From Rhodomicrobium vannielii ATCC 17100 (GTDB lineage: Bacteria > Pseudomonadota > Alphaproteobacteria > Rhizobiales > Rhodomicrobiaceae), in the NCBI RefSeq assembly GCF_000166055.1, contig NC_014664.1:3751501-3815500 (forward strand): DNA of 64,000 nucleotides, in the 5' to 3' direction. Positions 17,906 through 26,614 of this stretch are shown here, in pieces (positions within the stretch are counted from its first letter, which is position 1; each line of letters starts with the position of its first letter). The position numbers and the translations under genes were made by a program. Below the pieces are notes generated by a model that did no database searches, was not told where the DNA came from, and saw only the letters and a list, made by a program, of their open reading frames with translations.

Positions 17906-19837
17906 TCAGGACGCGATCTTGACGGGGACGGTTTCGGCGAAGCGTTGCTTCGACACGCGCTTGTCGAAGACGACGCGCTTTGCCGGGAAGCGGACGGAAA
18001 CTTCGGTTCCCTCGCCCGGAATGCTGTCGACCGTAAGCGTACCGCCGTGCAGTTCGGTGAGCCGAACCGCGAGGGGCAGCCCCAGCCCCGCGCCTTCGTA
18101 GCGTCTCGCCAGCCCGTTCTCCACCTGCCGGAACAGCTCAAGCGCCTGGCGGATCTCGTCGCCGCTCATGCCAATGCCGGTGTCGCGGATTTTTACGCAA
18201 AGGCCGCCGTCCCATTCGGGAGTGGCTGAAATCACGATGCGGCCGCCTTTGGCCGTGAACTTGATGGCGTTTGAAAGCAGGTTGACAAGGATCTGCTTCA
18301 GCTTGCCCTTGTCGCCGCGCAGCACCACGCCGAGATTTCGGGCGGGCGCGGCAAGGAGAACTCCGCCCGCAAGCGCCTGACTCTGAACATCGAGCAGGCT
18401 GCGGTGAATGAGCGTGTCGAGGTTGATTTCGTCCTCGTGCAGTTCAAGCTTGCCCGCCTCGATGCGCGTCACGTCGAGGATGTCGTTGACGATGTTCAGC
18501 AGGTGCGTGCCCGATTTGTGGACATCGGCGGCATAGGATGCGTAGCGGTCGATGTCGTTGCCGATCATCTTGTCGCGAATGATTTCCGAGAAGCCGAGGA
18601 TGGCGTTCAACGGCGTTCGCAGCTCATGGCTCATATTCGCAAGGAACGCCGATTTCGCTTCGTTCGCCTGCTCGGCCCGGCTTTTGGCCGCCACGAGTTC
18701 CGCATTGGTTCGGCGGAGCTTCACGCGTTCGTTCGCCAGTTCCTCGCTGATGGAGAGAAGAGCGGCATGCTCCATGCGCACTTTATCGCTTTCGCGGTCG
18801 AGGGCGGCTTCCTGAACGACGCGCTTGTTGATCTCCCGATTGAGCATGATCGCCATGATGAGCGGGAGACACAGCGCGGCAAGGCCGAGACCTACGAATG
18901 TAAGCTCCTGCCGACGGACGGGAGCCAAAACCTCGTCTCGGCCGACGCCGGATATGATGGTCAGCGGCAGATCGGGAAACTTGCGAAAGTGCTGGATACG
19001 AACAATACCGTCAGGCGAGCCGTTGCCCATAAAAATGCCCGACGATGAAGAGTTTCCCGCGTCCTGCAGCACCTTGAGCGTTGTGGGGCTGATCGCGGGG
19101 AGGGACATGTCGAGGCCGCCCGATTTTGTGTATCGGACCAGACGCACGCCATCGTTGCGGATGAGGCTGATGGCCGTCGCTTCGCCGAGATGGATCTTGC
19201 GGTGCAGTGTGGTGAGTAGGCTGGGCGTCAGAGATGTGACCACCACACCGGCGAATTTGCCGTTCTTTTCAAGCCGAAGCGACAGGGGGATGACGGTTCT
19301 TTTGGATAGCTTTCCGTGGATGGGCGCGCCGATATAAAGATCCGCATCACCCTCTTTTTGTACACCGAAGTAGTCGCGATCTGCGAGGCTCGTCTTTTCC
19401 CGACCATGGGGAACCGTCGTTGAGACGACAGTTCCCTCGGCATCGGTGATGGTGATGTCGATCGAAGGGGAACCGTAAACGGGCGCGGCTGACCTCGTTT
19501 TTTCGAGATCGAGCGGGGCATCGCTGCTTTCGAACTGGCGCTTTATCTCGACGGCGGCGTTTGCCGCTGCCTCGAAATTCGTGCGGATCTGCTCTTCGAA
19601 GCTCGCCGATATGTTTGCGGCATCGACCTTCGCGCGCCTGAGCGCATCGTGCCGCTCATCGACGATCGCTTCGCCGACCAGCACGCAAATAGCCACCATG
19701 ATCGCAAGGCTGTACGCTACGATCCGGTGCTTGGCTTTTCTTGCCGCAGCCCAACGCGACGCCTCACGCGGAGTAACGGGCAGCTGGTCCCGAGGAAGCG
19801 ATCTCCATATCACGAAAGAAGTCCTTAAACTTGCCAT
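17906..19837 (-). CDS. Orphan sensor histidine kinase with a periplasmic Cache-type domain
   Basis: 643 residues. Transmembrane helices at about 39-58 and 313-333 bracket a 250-residue periplasmic domain of Cache type (DRDYFGVQ, a typical small-ligand sensor segment). A coiled coil and the HisKA domain follow, with H404 in MSHELRTP, then a HATPase domain with [16 protein letters not shown] and GAGLGLPL. No receiver domain or response regulator is adjacent, so it is an orphan. The frame opens at GTG 19924, but the first 29 codons lie in AT-rich DNA, so ATG 19837 is preferred. Confidence 0.85.
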   Translation of the reverse strand: MASLRTSFVIWRSLPRDQLPVTPREASRWAAARKAKHRIVAYSLAIMVAICVLVGEAIVDERHDALRRAKVDAANISASFEEQIRTNFEAAANAAVEIKRQFESSDAPLDLEKTRSAAPVYGSPSIDITITDAEGTVVSTTVPHGREKTSLADRDYFGVQKEGDADLYIGAPIHGKLSKRTVIPLSLRLEKNGKFAGVVVTSLTPSLLTTLHRKIHLGEATAISLIRNDGVRLVRYTKSGGLDMSLPAISPTTLKVLQDAGNSSSSGIFMGNGSPDGIVRIQHFRKFPDLPLTIISGVGRDEVLAPVRRQELTFVGLGLAALCLPLIMAIMLNREINKRVVQEAALDRESDKVRMEHAALLSISEELANERVKLRRTNAELVAAKSRAEQANEAKSAFLANMSHELRTPLNAILGFSEIIRDKMIGNDIDRYASYAADVHKSGTHLLNIVNDILDVTRIEAGKLELHEDEINLDTLIHRSLLDVQSQALAGGVLLAAPARNLGVVLRGDKGKLKQILVNLLSNAIKFTAKGGRIVISATPEWDGGLCVKIRDTGIGMSGDEIRQALELFRQVENGLARRYEGAGLGLPLAVRLTELHGGTLTVDSIPGEGTEVSVRFPAKRVVFDKRVSKQRFAETVPVKIAS

Positions 19838-20042
19838 AAAATTGGGGCAAGGCTGGTAAGGTTTTCTCAGATGAGAGGTATAGATCATAAATGCAACGGT
19901 GATGAACAAAAGCAGACTAATCACTATCGAGAAGTAAATAACACCCGCTGCTATTGAATTAAATCATATGAATATTATTCCGCACTTTTGATGCACGGCA
20001 CCTGTTCAATGCGAAATATAGCTCTTGATGGGAAGACAGGCG

Positions 20043-20072
20043 TCAGGGGCGCGTGACCTGCCGCGCCCCTGA
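20043..20072 (-). terminator. Strong hairpin after the helical protein gene
   Basis: Eleven perfectly paired bases (20043-20053 with 20062-20072) around an eight-base loop, starting 16 bases past the stop at 20088. The following minus-strand sequence is only weakly T-rich, so termination is probable rather than certain. Confidence 0.5.
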
Positions 20073-20087
20073 TGTTAGACGGGGGCT

Positions 20088-20588
20088 TTACGCGGCGAGC
20101 TTGAGTGCGCCGGAAATCTCCGCAAGCGTTGCCTTTTCAGCGTCGCTGACCTGCACGCCGCCGATGCCGAGGATGTTGCCACCTTCGGAAGCCGCGGCTG
20201 CCACCTTCTGGCTGATGTGATAGAGCCACTCCTTCACCGCCGGAGCATCCTGCGGCGCTTTCGCTTCGAGGATTGCGGCGACTTCCTGAAGCGTCTCGAT
20301 GGATTTCGCCTTGAGCTTCGCGGCGTCGACGTTTTCGCCGAGCCTTTCCTTCATGGCCGTCCGCGCGTCGGTGCGACCTTGCGATGTTTCGAAGTCTTCG
20401 ACGATGGAGCGGACCAGCTCGTTCGGACCCAGCCGCCCCTCGATCAGAGACTGACTGGCTGCGAAGCTTTCCTTCAGCATGCCGATAATGCCGCTCGGTT
20501 CGGCGGCCGTAACCGCCAGCCCCGACATGATGGCGCCATCGAGAAGGGTTTTCCATTCTTCCGGCGTGAAGTCATTTTTCGTCGCCAT
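20088..20588 (-). CDS. Small soluble, mostly helical protein of unknown function
   Basis: 166 residues starting at ATG 20588, preceded by a purine-rich GAGAGAGAC. Predicted almost entirely helical, with no signal peptide, transmembrane helix or cysteine. An N-terminal FTPEEWKTLLDGAIM and a C-terminal region ending KATLAEISGALKLAA suggest a compact helical bundle. It lies on the same strand as the regulator and GTPase genes 190 bases away, with its own terminator-like hairpin, so it may be an independent unit. I do not recognise the function. Confidence 0.6.
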   Translation of the reverse strand: MATKNDFTPEEWKTLLDGAIMSGLAVTAAEPSGIIGMLKESFAASQSLIEGRLGPNELVRSIVEDFETSQGRTDARTAMKERLGENVDAAKLKAKSIETLQEVAAILEAKAPQDAPAVKEWLYHISQKVAAAASEGGNILGIGGVQVSDAEKATLAEISGALKLAA

Positions 20589-20780
20589 GTCCAGTCTCTC
20601 TCTTTCGTGAGCGAATAGCGGAAATTGGCGAGGCTTCTCGCCTCGGCATTTCAACTCTGGAAGCGAGCGTAACAAAAACAGGCGCTGTATAAATGCACAG
20701 AAGTAGATGCGCTTAAGATTCGGTATATTTGCGCGCGACCGTCCAATTCTTCAGCCGTGAGCAAGCTTGGCGTGACGTAA

Positions 20781-21455
20781 TCAGGAGCCGCGCGCTTTAT
20801 CGGTAAGCCCGGCTTCTATCGCCACTCGGATCAAGTCGGCGGTGGTCCTGACGTTGAGCCGCTTGAGCGCCCTCGCCCGATGTGCTTCGATGGTTTTCGT
20901 GCTGAGGCCAAGAATGCGCGCCACCCCCTTGTTGGGTTGGCCGGACGCCAGAAGCCCGACGACCTCCCGCTCTCGCGTTGAAAGCTGGTCCACGAGCGCC
21001 GCAGTCTGAGCCGCCCCGGCCTTTCTTGCAGGCTCTGGTCCCATCGCTGTCCCGCCAGCCCTGATGATTTCGTCCGAGATACGCCTCAAACGCAGACTTC
21101 CAGCCAGCCTCTTTTCAGCATCGTCGTGGGACGGATAACAGTAGATCGTGTAAAGTCTCAGCTCCTGATCCCACGAAATCAGCAGCGACGATTTTTCCGC
21201 AGACGAGTACTCCGCTACAACCGCCACCGCAGGAAGCGTCAGTTTGCCCGCCGTCCTCTTTTGCAGGGCTGTGATCTTGGAAGCCAGCCCCCTGAATGGG
21301 GGGAAGCTATCGCAAATGGCCTTTCCAACCGGAAGATAACCCGCAAGTTTTCCGGTGGAGAAGGTTATCATCTGTCCCGCATCGGCAAGGGCCAGTCCGA
21401 AACCGCTCTGTTCGAACATGGCCAACGTCGCCGCATCCGCATCGATTTCACTCAT
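20781..21455 (-). CDS. LuxR-type regulator with an N-terminal PAS-like domain
   Basis: 224 residues. The C-terminal 60 residues are a GerE/LuxR helix-turn-helix (LSTREREVVGLLASGQPNKGVARILGLSTKTIEAHRARALKRLNV contains the canonical contacts). The N-terminal part (about 10-120) has PAS-like strand spacing. There is no receiver aspartate cluster, so it is not a typical NarL response regulator. Its ATG overlaps the stop of the Rab-like GTPase gene by four bases, so the two proteins are co-translated and probably act together. It could regulate the divergent OmpA-type operon. Confidence 0.82.
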   Translation of the reverse strand: MSEIDADAATLAMFEQSGFGLALADAGQMITFSTGKLAGYLPVGKAICDSFPPFRGLASKITALQKRTAGKLTLPAVAVVAEYSSAEKSSLLISWDQELRLYTIYCYPSHDDAEKRLAGSLRLRRISDEIIRAGGTAMGPEPARKAGAAQTAALVDQLSTREREVVGLLASGQPNKGVARILGLSTKTIEAHRARALKRLNVRTTADLIRVAIEAGLTDKARGS

Positions 21456-21967
21456 AGGGCGAGCCCTCTCGCAACGCAGTGCCGCGCAATCTCGGCGAAC
21501 GCGTCGAGCACCAGATATCCCGTTTTCGCGCTGGTCCAGACAAAGTCGACGCCGATGGCCGCCGGCATCAGCGTGCTTGCGGGGCTCGTCAGGAGATCGG
21601 CCTTGTTCATCACGATCTTCGCAGGTCGTCCCGGAAACTCGCGCTCGAAGCCGCCCCAGAGATCGACCGCGGCTTTCTGGGTCAGCGGACGCGACACATC
21701 GGACACGATGAGCGCGCCGGTTGCCCCTGCCGAATAGATGTGGCGGTAGATATCTTGCGAATAGTCGCCGTCGATGTCCCAGATTAGAAGATTGACGTCG
21801 ACGAGCAGGCCGGAGACCGCCGCCTTGAGTTTAAAATCGAAAATGTCGACGCCGATTGTCGCCTTGTAGCTTGAGTCGAAGGTGCCGAACACTAGGCGTC
21901 TGGCCAGAGACGTTTTCCCAACCCCGACTTCGCCCAGCAGTAACAGTTTTATCGCCTGATTCGTCAT
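21452..21967 (-). CDS. Rab/Ras-like small GTPase
   Basis: 171 residues, the size of a single Ras-fold domain. All G boxes are visible: G1 GEVGVGKTS (12-20), G2 YKATIGVDIF with T37, G3 WDIDG (63-67), G4 NKAD (121-124) and G5 SAK (146-148). The switch-I segment TIGVD is strikingly like eukaryotic Rab proteins. The catalytic glutamine after DxxG is replaced by D68, so intrinsic hydrolysis may be altered. There is no C-terminal prenylation motif. It is the first gene of a two-gene unit with the LuxR-type regulator and is divergent from an operon ending in an inner-membrane peptidoglycan-binding protein. Confidence 0.9.
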   Translation of the reverse strand: MTNQAIKLLLLGEVGVGKTSLARRLVFGTFDSSYKATIGVDIFDFKLKAAVSGLLVDVNLLIWDIDGDYSQDIYRHIYSAGATGALIVSDVSRPLTQKAAVDLWGGFEREFPGRPAKIVMNKADLLTSPASTLMPAAIGVDFVWTSAKTGYLVLDAFAEIARHCVARGLAL

Positions 21968-22212
21968 GAGGCATACTCGAGATTAAGCTGTCGATTGCGC
22001 ATACCACCTGGCGCGCCCTGAGGTGGAACCCTTAATGAACCCTTCATATGATCGTTCAAGTTCAAGCAGACGATTGACATAATCCATTGTTTTTCTGCGA
22101 AGTTCCACAGGTCTTCCCTTGCCGCCCTTAATGCCACATCTAGGGAATTATCCTTAGTCGACTTGGTGATGGCGGCATGCTTTTTAAGGCTTTCCTTTTG
22201 GGGAGCCCAGTC

Positions 22213-22449
22213 ATGCGAAATAATACGCCGAGCGGCGTCGTGCTAGCAGAATATTTTAGCGAAGATGAATATGCACGAAAATCTGCGGTGAAGCTGGCTC
22301 GGTTGCTTTCGTTTGCTATGGCCGATTTTGAAGAGCTGGGGATGGCGGACTGGAACGAGCGGATTGAGGAGTGCATCCGCGCGCTGATGCTTAGGTATCA
22401 GCTTAGCCCCGAGGAGCTGTTTCGCGACCGGCGCGAGCCGCTCCAGTAG
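22213..22449 (+). CDS. Small acidic protein in the GTPase/OmpA locus
   Basis: 78 residues from ATG 22213, chosen because GGGGAG lies eight bases upstream; an ATG at 22177 is in frame but has no ribosome site. The protein is helical and acidic and ends in MLRYQLSPEELFRDR. No known domain was recognised. It is the first gene on the plus strand after the divergent GTPase, followed after 135 bases by a coiled-coil protein and the OmpA-type protein. Its position suggests a partner in the same system, but function is unknown. Confidence 0.6.
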   Translation: MRNNTPSGVVLAEYFSEDEYARKSAVKLARLLSFAMADFEELGMADWNERIEECIRALMLRYQLSPEELFRDRREPLQ

Positions 22450-22584
22450 CTACGGCCTCCAGCAGCCAGCCTGCGACCGGGTGTCGCTCGCGCATCATGT
22501 AAAGGTAAACAAACGATCTTTTTTCGACCCACGATTTTATGTGGTATTGAAGCTTATTGCTTAAATGCCGGGCAGGTGGGTGAC

Positions 22585-22890
22585 ATGCTCTCAAATACAA
22601 CCGAGGCCGCCGATGACGGGTCGGCGCCAGAGATTCTGATCATTAAGGACATTATTCTCCGCGACCTCCGCCGCGCCCATGAAGCGCGAATGGCGGGGAT
22701 AGAAGAGCGCCTTTCCCTCTTTGAGGAGGAGTGCCGCGCGCGGTTCCTGTCCATCGAAAAGCGGATCGACAGCCTCGCGGCGGCGTCCGAGCACTCGCAG
22801 AAAGAAGCCCTTTCCGACCTCAGCAAGGCAATCGGCGACATCGCCGGCCGCTTGCGGCTTGAGCGGGGAGCGGCGGGCGATGTCGGCTAA
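22585..22890 (+). CDS. Small coiled-coil protein overlapping the OmpA-type gene
   Basis: 101 residues starting at ATG 22585, with AGGTGG a few bases upstream; a GTG nine bases earlier is the alternative. Residues about 25-75 are a charged, heptad-like helix (ARMAGIEERLSLFEEE, SIEKRIDSLAAA), with no membrane segment. The gene overlaps the start of the next gene by 11 bases, so the two are translationally coupled. A role as adaptor between the cytoplasmic GTPase and the N-terminal domain of the membrane protein is an attractive but untested idea. Confidence 0.65.
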   Translation: MLSNTTEAADDGSAPEILIIKDIILRDLRRAHEARMAGIEERLSLFEEECRARFLSIEKRIDSLAAASEHSQKEALSDLSKAIGDIAGRLRLERGAAGDVG

Positions 22891-24586
22891 GAACGATTAC
22901 CTCGCGCTCAAGGACGTCCTTTTCGGGCGAGAAAGCGCGGCGCTCGAAGATGTGCGCGCTCTCGTCGCAGCGCACGATCAGAGCATCGGCTCGCCGGAGC
23001 AACTTCGCGAAAGCGTTGCCGACGTCCTCGCGGGCGCAATGCGGTCCGCGGGCATCAAGGATCGCTCGGGCCTCGCCATCTCCATGGCCCCGGTCATCAT
23101 CGACGGCATCCGCAGCGAAATCCGCAACTCCCGCAACGAAATCGTCGATGCGCTTTATCCTATCCTCGGGCGACTGACGTCGGCCTATGTGATGAGCGCC
23201 TTCCGCGACTTCATGGAGCAGACGAATCAGCGCCTCGAAGGCGGGCTGTCGGGTCGCTTCATCTGGCTGCGGCTGTATTGCTTCGTCACCGGCAAGTCCT
23301 ATGCGAAAGCGCTGCTGCGGCGGCGCTCGGCGTTCCGCGTGCAGGAAATCCTGCTGATCGACGCCGAAACCGGCGCGCTCGTCGACTCATGGCAGGCACC
23401 CGATCTGGCGGTCGGTGAACCCATCGCAGACGACGGGCCGCGCGTCACCGCCATGCTCGCCGCCGTGAACAGGTTCGCGTCCGAGGCGCTCAAGGCGAAG
23501 CGCCAGTCTCTGAAGTCCATCGACCTCGGCGACTCGCAGATCTATCTGCGCATGACGGCCAAGATGCTGTTCGTGCTGCGATGCGAGGGCTACGCGAGGG
23601 CGTCGCTGCTGGACGTTCTGGACAAGGCGATCGTCAATGTCCTCGACGTCCACGAACCGCGCCTCAGTTCGCCCGACCGGCACACCGCCGCGCAATCCGC
23701 CCGCGAAACGCTCGCCGCGCTCGCGGAGAAGGTGCAGGAGACCCTGAGCCAGAGGCGGCGCAGGCCGGTGTTCGCCATCGTGCTCTATAGTGCGTTCATC
23801 CTCGCCGTCCTCGCCTTTGCGGGCTTTCGATATTGGCAAAGCGAGCGTCTTGAAGCGATACGCGACACGGCCGCGAGCATCGCAAGGGCGTATCCGGGTG
23901 TATTGGGCTTCCCGGTGGACGTGCGCTTCGACGGCGACGGAAGATCCCTCATTTTGTCGGGGCTGGTCCCGAGCTACTCCGTCAAGGAGGGCGTCGAAAC
24001 TCAGGTGTCGAGCCACGTCACGGAACTGCCGGTCGTAAGCCGGCTTCTCGTCCTTCCCGAGCAACGTAAGGTCGAGGAACTTCAGGGCGCGGTCTCGGCC
24101 ATCATGGACAAGCTCGCCGCCATCGAAGCGCGGATCGAGGCTGGAAATGCGAGCCTCGCCGATTTGAAGGCGCGCGTTGCGGAACAAGGCGAAACGCTAA
24201 AGACGGTGAGCGCGCAGGTGTTCTCGCCGCAGCAGCGCTTCACCGAGTGGGCGCGAAGGAACGCAATCTTCTTCGGAGACGGCACCAAATTCCGCAATCC
24301 CGACATCGCAAGCCGGAAGATCGCGGAGCTGGCCGCCATCGTAGCCAATTCCGATATTCGCCTCCTTGTCGTGGGCTTCACCGACTCGCTCGGCCAGAGC
24401 GAACGCAACCAGCAACTCGGGCAGGAGCGCGCAAAAGCTGTGGTGGACGAACTGGTCAAGCTCGGCGTCGCCGAGGATCGCCTCGCCACGGTAAGCCGCA
24501 GAACGGAAACGGTGATTACGACCGAGACGGGCGCGACGAGCAACAACCGCCGCGTGGAATTTCAGCTGGCCCTTGAGGGCGAATGA
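22880..24586 (+). CDS. Inner-membrane protein with large cytoplasmic domain and periplasmic OmpA-like domain
   Basis: 568 residues. Residues 1-296 form a large soluble region without a signal peptide, which I do not recognise. A basic stop (QRRRR) precedes one transmembrane helix at 297-317. The periplasmic part has a BON-like segment (about 345-393), a coiled coil (about 397-445) and an OmpA/MotB-type peptidoglycan-binding domain (about 459-565). D502 and R517, spaced 15 apart as in E. coli OmpA (D271, R286), fit binding of diaminopimelate. The start at 22880 is inside the preceding gene. It could link the cell wall to the cytosolic Rab-like GTPase encoded divergently. Confidence 0.85.
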   Translation: MSAKNDYLALKDVLFGRESAALEDVRALVAAHDQSIGSPEQLRESVADVLAGAMRSAGIKDRSGLAISMAPVIIDGIRSEIRNSRNEIVDALYPILGRLTSAYVMSAFRDFMEQTNQRLEGGLSGRFIWLRLYCFVTGKSYAKALLRRRSAFRVQEILLIDAETGALVDSWQAPDLAVGEPIADDGPRVTAMLAAVNRFASEALKAKRQSLKSIDLGDSQIYLRMTAKMLFVLRCEGYARASLLDVLDKAIVNVLDVHEPRLSSPDRHTAAQSARETLAALAEKVQETLSQRRRRPVFAIVLYSAFILAVLAFAGFRYWQSERLEAIRDTAASIARAYPGVLGFPVDVRFDGDGRSLILSGLVPSYSVKEGVETQVSSHVTELPVVSRLLVLPEQRKVEELQGAVSAIMDKLAAIEARIEAGNASLADLKARVAEQGETLKTVSAQVFSPQQRFTEWARRNAIFFGDGTKFRNPDIASRKIAELAAIVANSDIRLLVVGFTDSLGQSERNQQLGQERAKAVVDELVKLGVAEDRLATVSRRTETVITTETGATSNNRRVEFQLALEGE

Positions 24587-24626
24587 GATACGGGGCCGCT
24601 GTTAACGGGCGGCCGCGCCGACGCAC

Positions 24627-25829
24627 TCAGTTTTTCAGGAAACGCTCGTAACGGCGATCCGTCAGCGTCTTGAGAAACGCGATCAGCGCATCGATGTCGC
24701 GGTCGTCGAGACGCACTATGGCTTTCAGATCGGCGGAGACAGTCGCGGGCACTTCCGGTTCGCCGAAGCCGCCCGAGCCCATTCCGGCGCGTTCGCCCGC
24801 GCGCGGATCGGAGCCCCGCTGATGGGACAGCAACACCGTCCTCAGATCGCGGAAAGCGCCATTGTGCCCGTAGGGCGCGGTGATCGCGACATTACGCAAG
24901 CCGGGCACCTTGAAGCGGCCATCAAAGCGCGCCTCGTGCGGAACCGCCCCGCCAGATGCGAGGCCGCCATCGATAACCCTCGGTGCGGAACCGTTCAGCG
25001 CGCGCACGACGCGGTTCACCGGGACGCCGAGATTGTAATAGCGGAAGTTCGAGAACACCTCGCGCTCGGCCGGCGCACCCTCGCCGCTCATGTGGCAGGC
25101 CGCGCAATTGCCGCGCTCGCGCGAAAAGAACAGGTCGCGACCGGCGGTTTCCTTCTCGGTCAGCGCCGCCTCTCCACGCCGCACGCGGTCGTATTTCGAG
25201 TCGAAGGGCGACATCGCAGGTGCGCGCTCGAACGCGGCGATGGCGGCGGTCATGGCTGCGAAGGCGCGCGCGTCGTCGTCGAACACGGCTTCGCCGAACA
25301 GCGCGCGAAACGCCGACACATAAGCCGCGTTTTCCTTCAGCCTGGCGACAACGCTCGCCTTGTCGGGCATGCCCATCTCGACGGGGTTCAAGGGTGGCCC
25401 ACCCGCCTGATCCTCAAGCGTCGCCGCGCGCCCGTCCCAGAAGAGGCCGCCGACCGGCTCACCCGTTGCGTCGATATGAAATGCGGGCGCGAAGGCGGCG
25501 TAGGTAACAGGCGGCGCGTTGCGGTCGCCGAGCGAGCGGCCGTCTGCGCCCCGCGAAACAGCGCCCGCCACCGCGCCAAGCTCGCGCGGGTCGGTGAAAG
25601 CGAGGTCCGGCGAATGGCAACTGACGCAGTTCTGTCGCCGGTTGAACGAAAGGTTACGGTCGGCGAACAGCGCGCCGCCGAGTTTTTCAAGCCGCGACGA
25701 GCGGGCAGATGCGGCGTCGGGTGTACGGCGATCGTGAATGACGACGCCCACGAACACCACCGCCGCGCAGAAAAGAGCAAGCGCGCTCGCTCCAACCCGG
25801 AAGACTTGTCCCTGCCCGCTCGCGCTCAT
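24627..25829 (-). CDS. Di-heme c-type cytochrome, cytochrome-c-peroxidase/MauG/MbnH family
   Basis: 400 residues with an N-terminal signal anchor (about 10-32) and two heme c motifs, C68-VS-CH72 and C242-AA-CH246. Between them lie the family hallmarks LFWDGRA and NPVEMGM; near the end is FKVPGLRNVA followed by TAPYGHNG. The family either reduces peroxide or oxidises a partner protein in the periplasm. The order TonB receptor, small periplasmic protein, di-heme enzyme resembles loci in which a MauG-like enzyme modifies a periplasmic metal-binding partner, but that is inference. Convergent with the OmpA-type gene 40 bases away. Confidence 0.85.
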   Translation of the reverse strand: MSASGQGQVFRVGASALALFCAAVVFVGVVIHDRRTPDAASARSSRLEKLGGALFADRNLSFNRRQNCVSCHSPDLAFTDPRELGAVAGAVSRGADGRSLGDRNAPPVTYAAFAPAFHIDATGEPVGGLFWDGRAATLEDQAGGPPLNPVEMGMPDKASVVARLKENAAYVSAFRALFGEAVFDDDARAFAAMTAAIAAFERAPAMSPFDSKYDRVRRGEAALTEKETAGRDLFFSRERGNCAACHMSGEGAPAEREVFSNFRYYNLGVPVNRVVRALNGSAPRVIDGGLASGGAVPHEARFDGRFKVPGLRNVAITAPYGHNGAFRDLRTVLLSHQRGSDPRAGERAGMGSGGFGEPEVPATVSADLKAIVRLDDRDIDALIAFLKTLTDRRYERFLKN

Positions 25830-25920
25830 GTTAGTGATCCGATTCCGACATTTGCATCCGTTCGCAGCACCCCGTGAGCAAATGTCGAAATCACAAGGGC
25901 CACTAGCAACTTGATGATTT

Positions 25921-25996
25921 TAGTGGAGCTTTTGAATTTGACATTTGAGCGAGAGCTCGCTGCAACCGGGACTCAAATGTCAAATTCGCTCCACTA
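25921..25996. repeat. Long imperfect palindrome between the periplasmic and cytochrome genes
   Basis: Arms at 25921-25949 and 25972-25996 are identical over 25 bases except for a TTTT bulge in the left arm. The loop itself holds a short self-complementary GCGAG/CTCGC. The right arm begins at the stop codon of the periplasmic gene. Degenerate copies of its GACATTTG core recur at about 25846-25853 and, inverted, at 25878-25886. It may terminate transcription, stabilise mRNA or be a small palindromic mobile repeat; no T-run follows. Confidence 0.8.
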
Positions 25997-26530
25997 GTCC
26001 TGCGCCTCGCGGATCGCGATCTTCACGGTCTCGACGTCCGAGCCCACAACCATCAGCGTCACAGGCCCTTCGCCAAGCTCGAAGCGCACGCTCTTGCGCA
26101 CGATCGGACATTCCCCGCGCCCAGTGAAGGCCACGGTTTCGGCCGACTTGTCGCCCTGAACGACGTCGATCCAGGCGTGCTTCGAGAGCGTCACCTGATA
26201 GACGGCCTTCTTCGGCAGCGCCTTGATCGTGAGGAAGCCGGAATAGCTGTCCGGCGCGAGCGCGCCTTCCTTGATGCCGGATTTTGTGGGAAGCGCCGCA
26301 TCTTTCGTCAGCGGCAGGGCCAGCGCGACGGCCTTCGCAGGAAGCGCGGCTATCTCCCCGCCGGACTTCACAGCCACGGCATCCGCCGCCTGCATCCAGG
26401 CAAGTTCAGTCGCCATCGGCCAGCTAAAGCCATCGCACGGCCCATCCTCTGCGACGGCGGGGCTGCACAGTAAAAAGGCCGTCAGTGCGAAAGCGGCTGC
26501 CTTCGCTGGTTTTGTTATCGGGAAATCCAT
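25994..26530 (-). CDS. Periplasmic protein of unknown function between a TonB receptor and a di-heme cytochrome
   Basis: 178 residues from ATG 26530, preferred over ATG 26545 because AAGGAA lies seven bases upstream of it. Signal peptide about 1-27 (FLLCSPAVAE). The mature protein is small with two cysteines (DGPCDGF and GECP) that could pair, and beta-rich in its C-terminal half. No catalytic motif was recognised. It sits 84 bases after the TonB-dependent receptor and before the di-heme cytochrome on the same strand, so it may bind the imported ligand or be a substrate of the heme enzyme. Confidence 0.65.
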   Translation of the reverse strand: MDFPITKPAKAAAFALTAFLLCSPAVAEDGPCDGFSWPMATELAWMQAADAVAVKSGGEIAALPAKAVALALPLTKDAALPTKSGIKEGALAPDSYSGFLTIKALPKKAVYQVTLSKHAWIDVVQGDKSAETVAFTGRGECPIVRKSVRFELGEGPVTLMVVGSDVETVKIAIREAQD

Positions 26531-26614
26531 GATCCATTCCTTCATGCTTTGCGGCGGCGTGAAACCGCTCGCGAAATATCGGGGGACCGCGCGGGGTTGC
26601 GGCCCCCGAACTCG

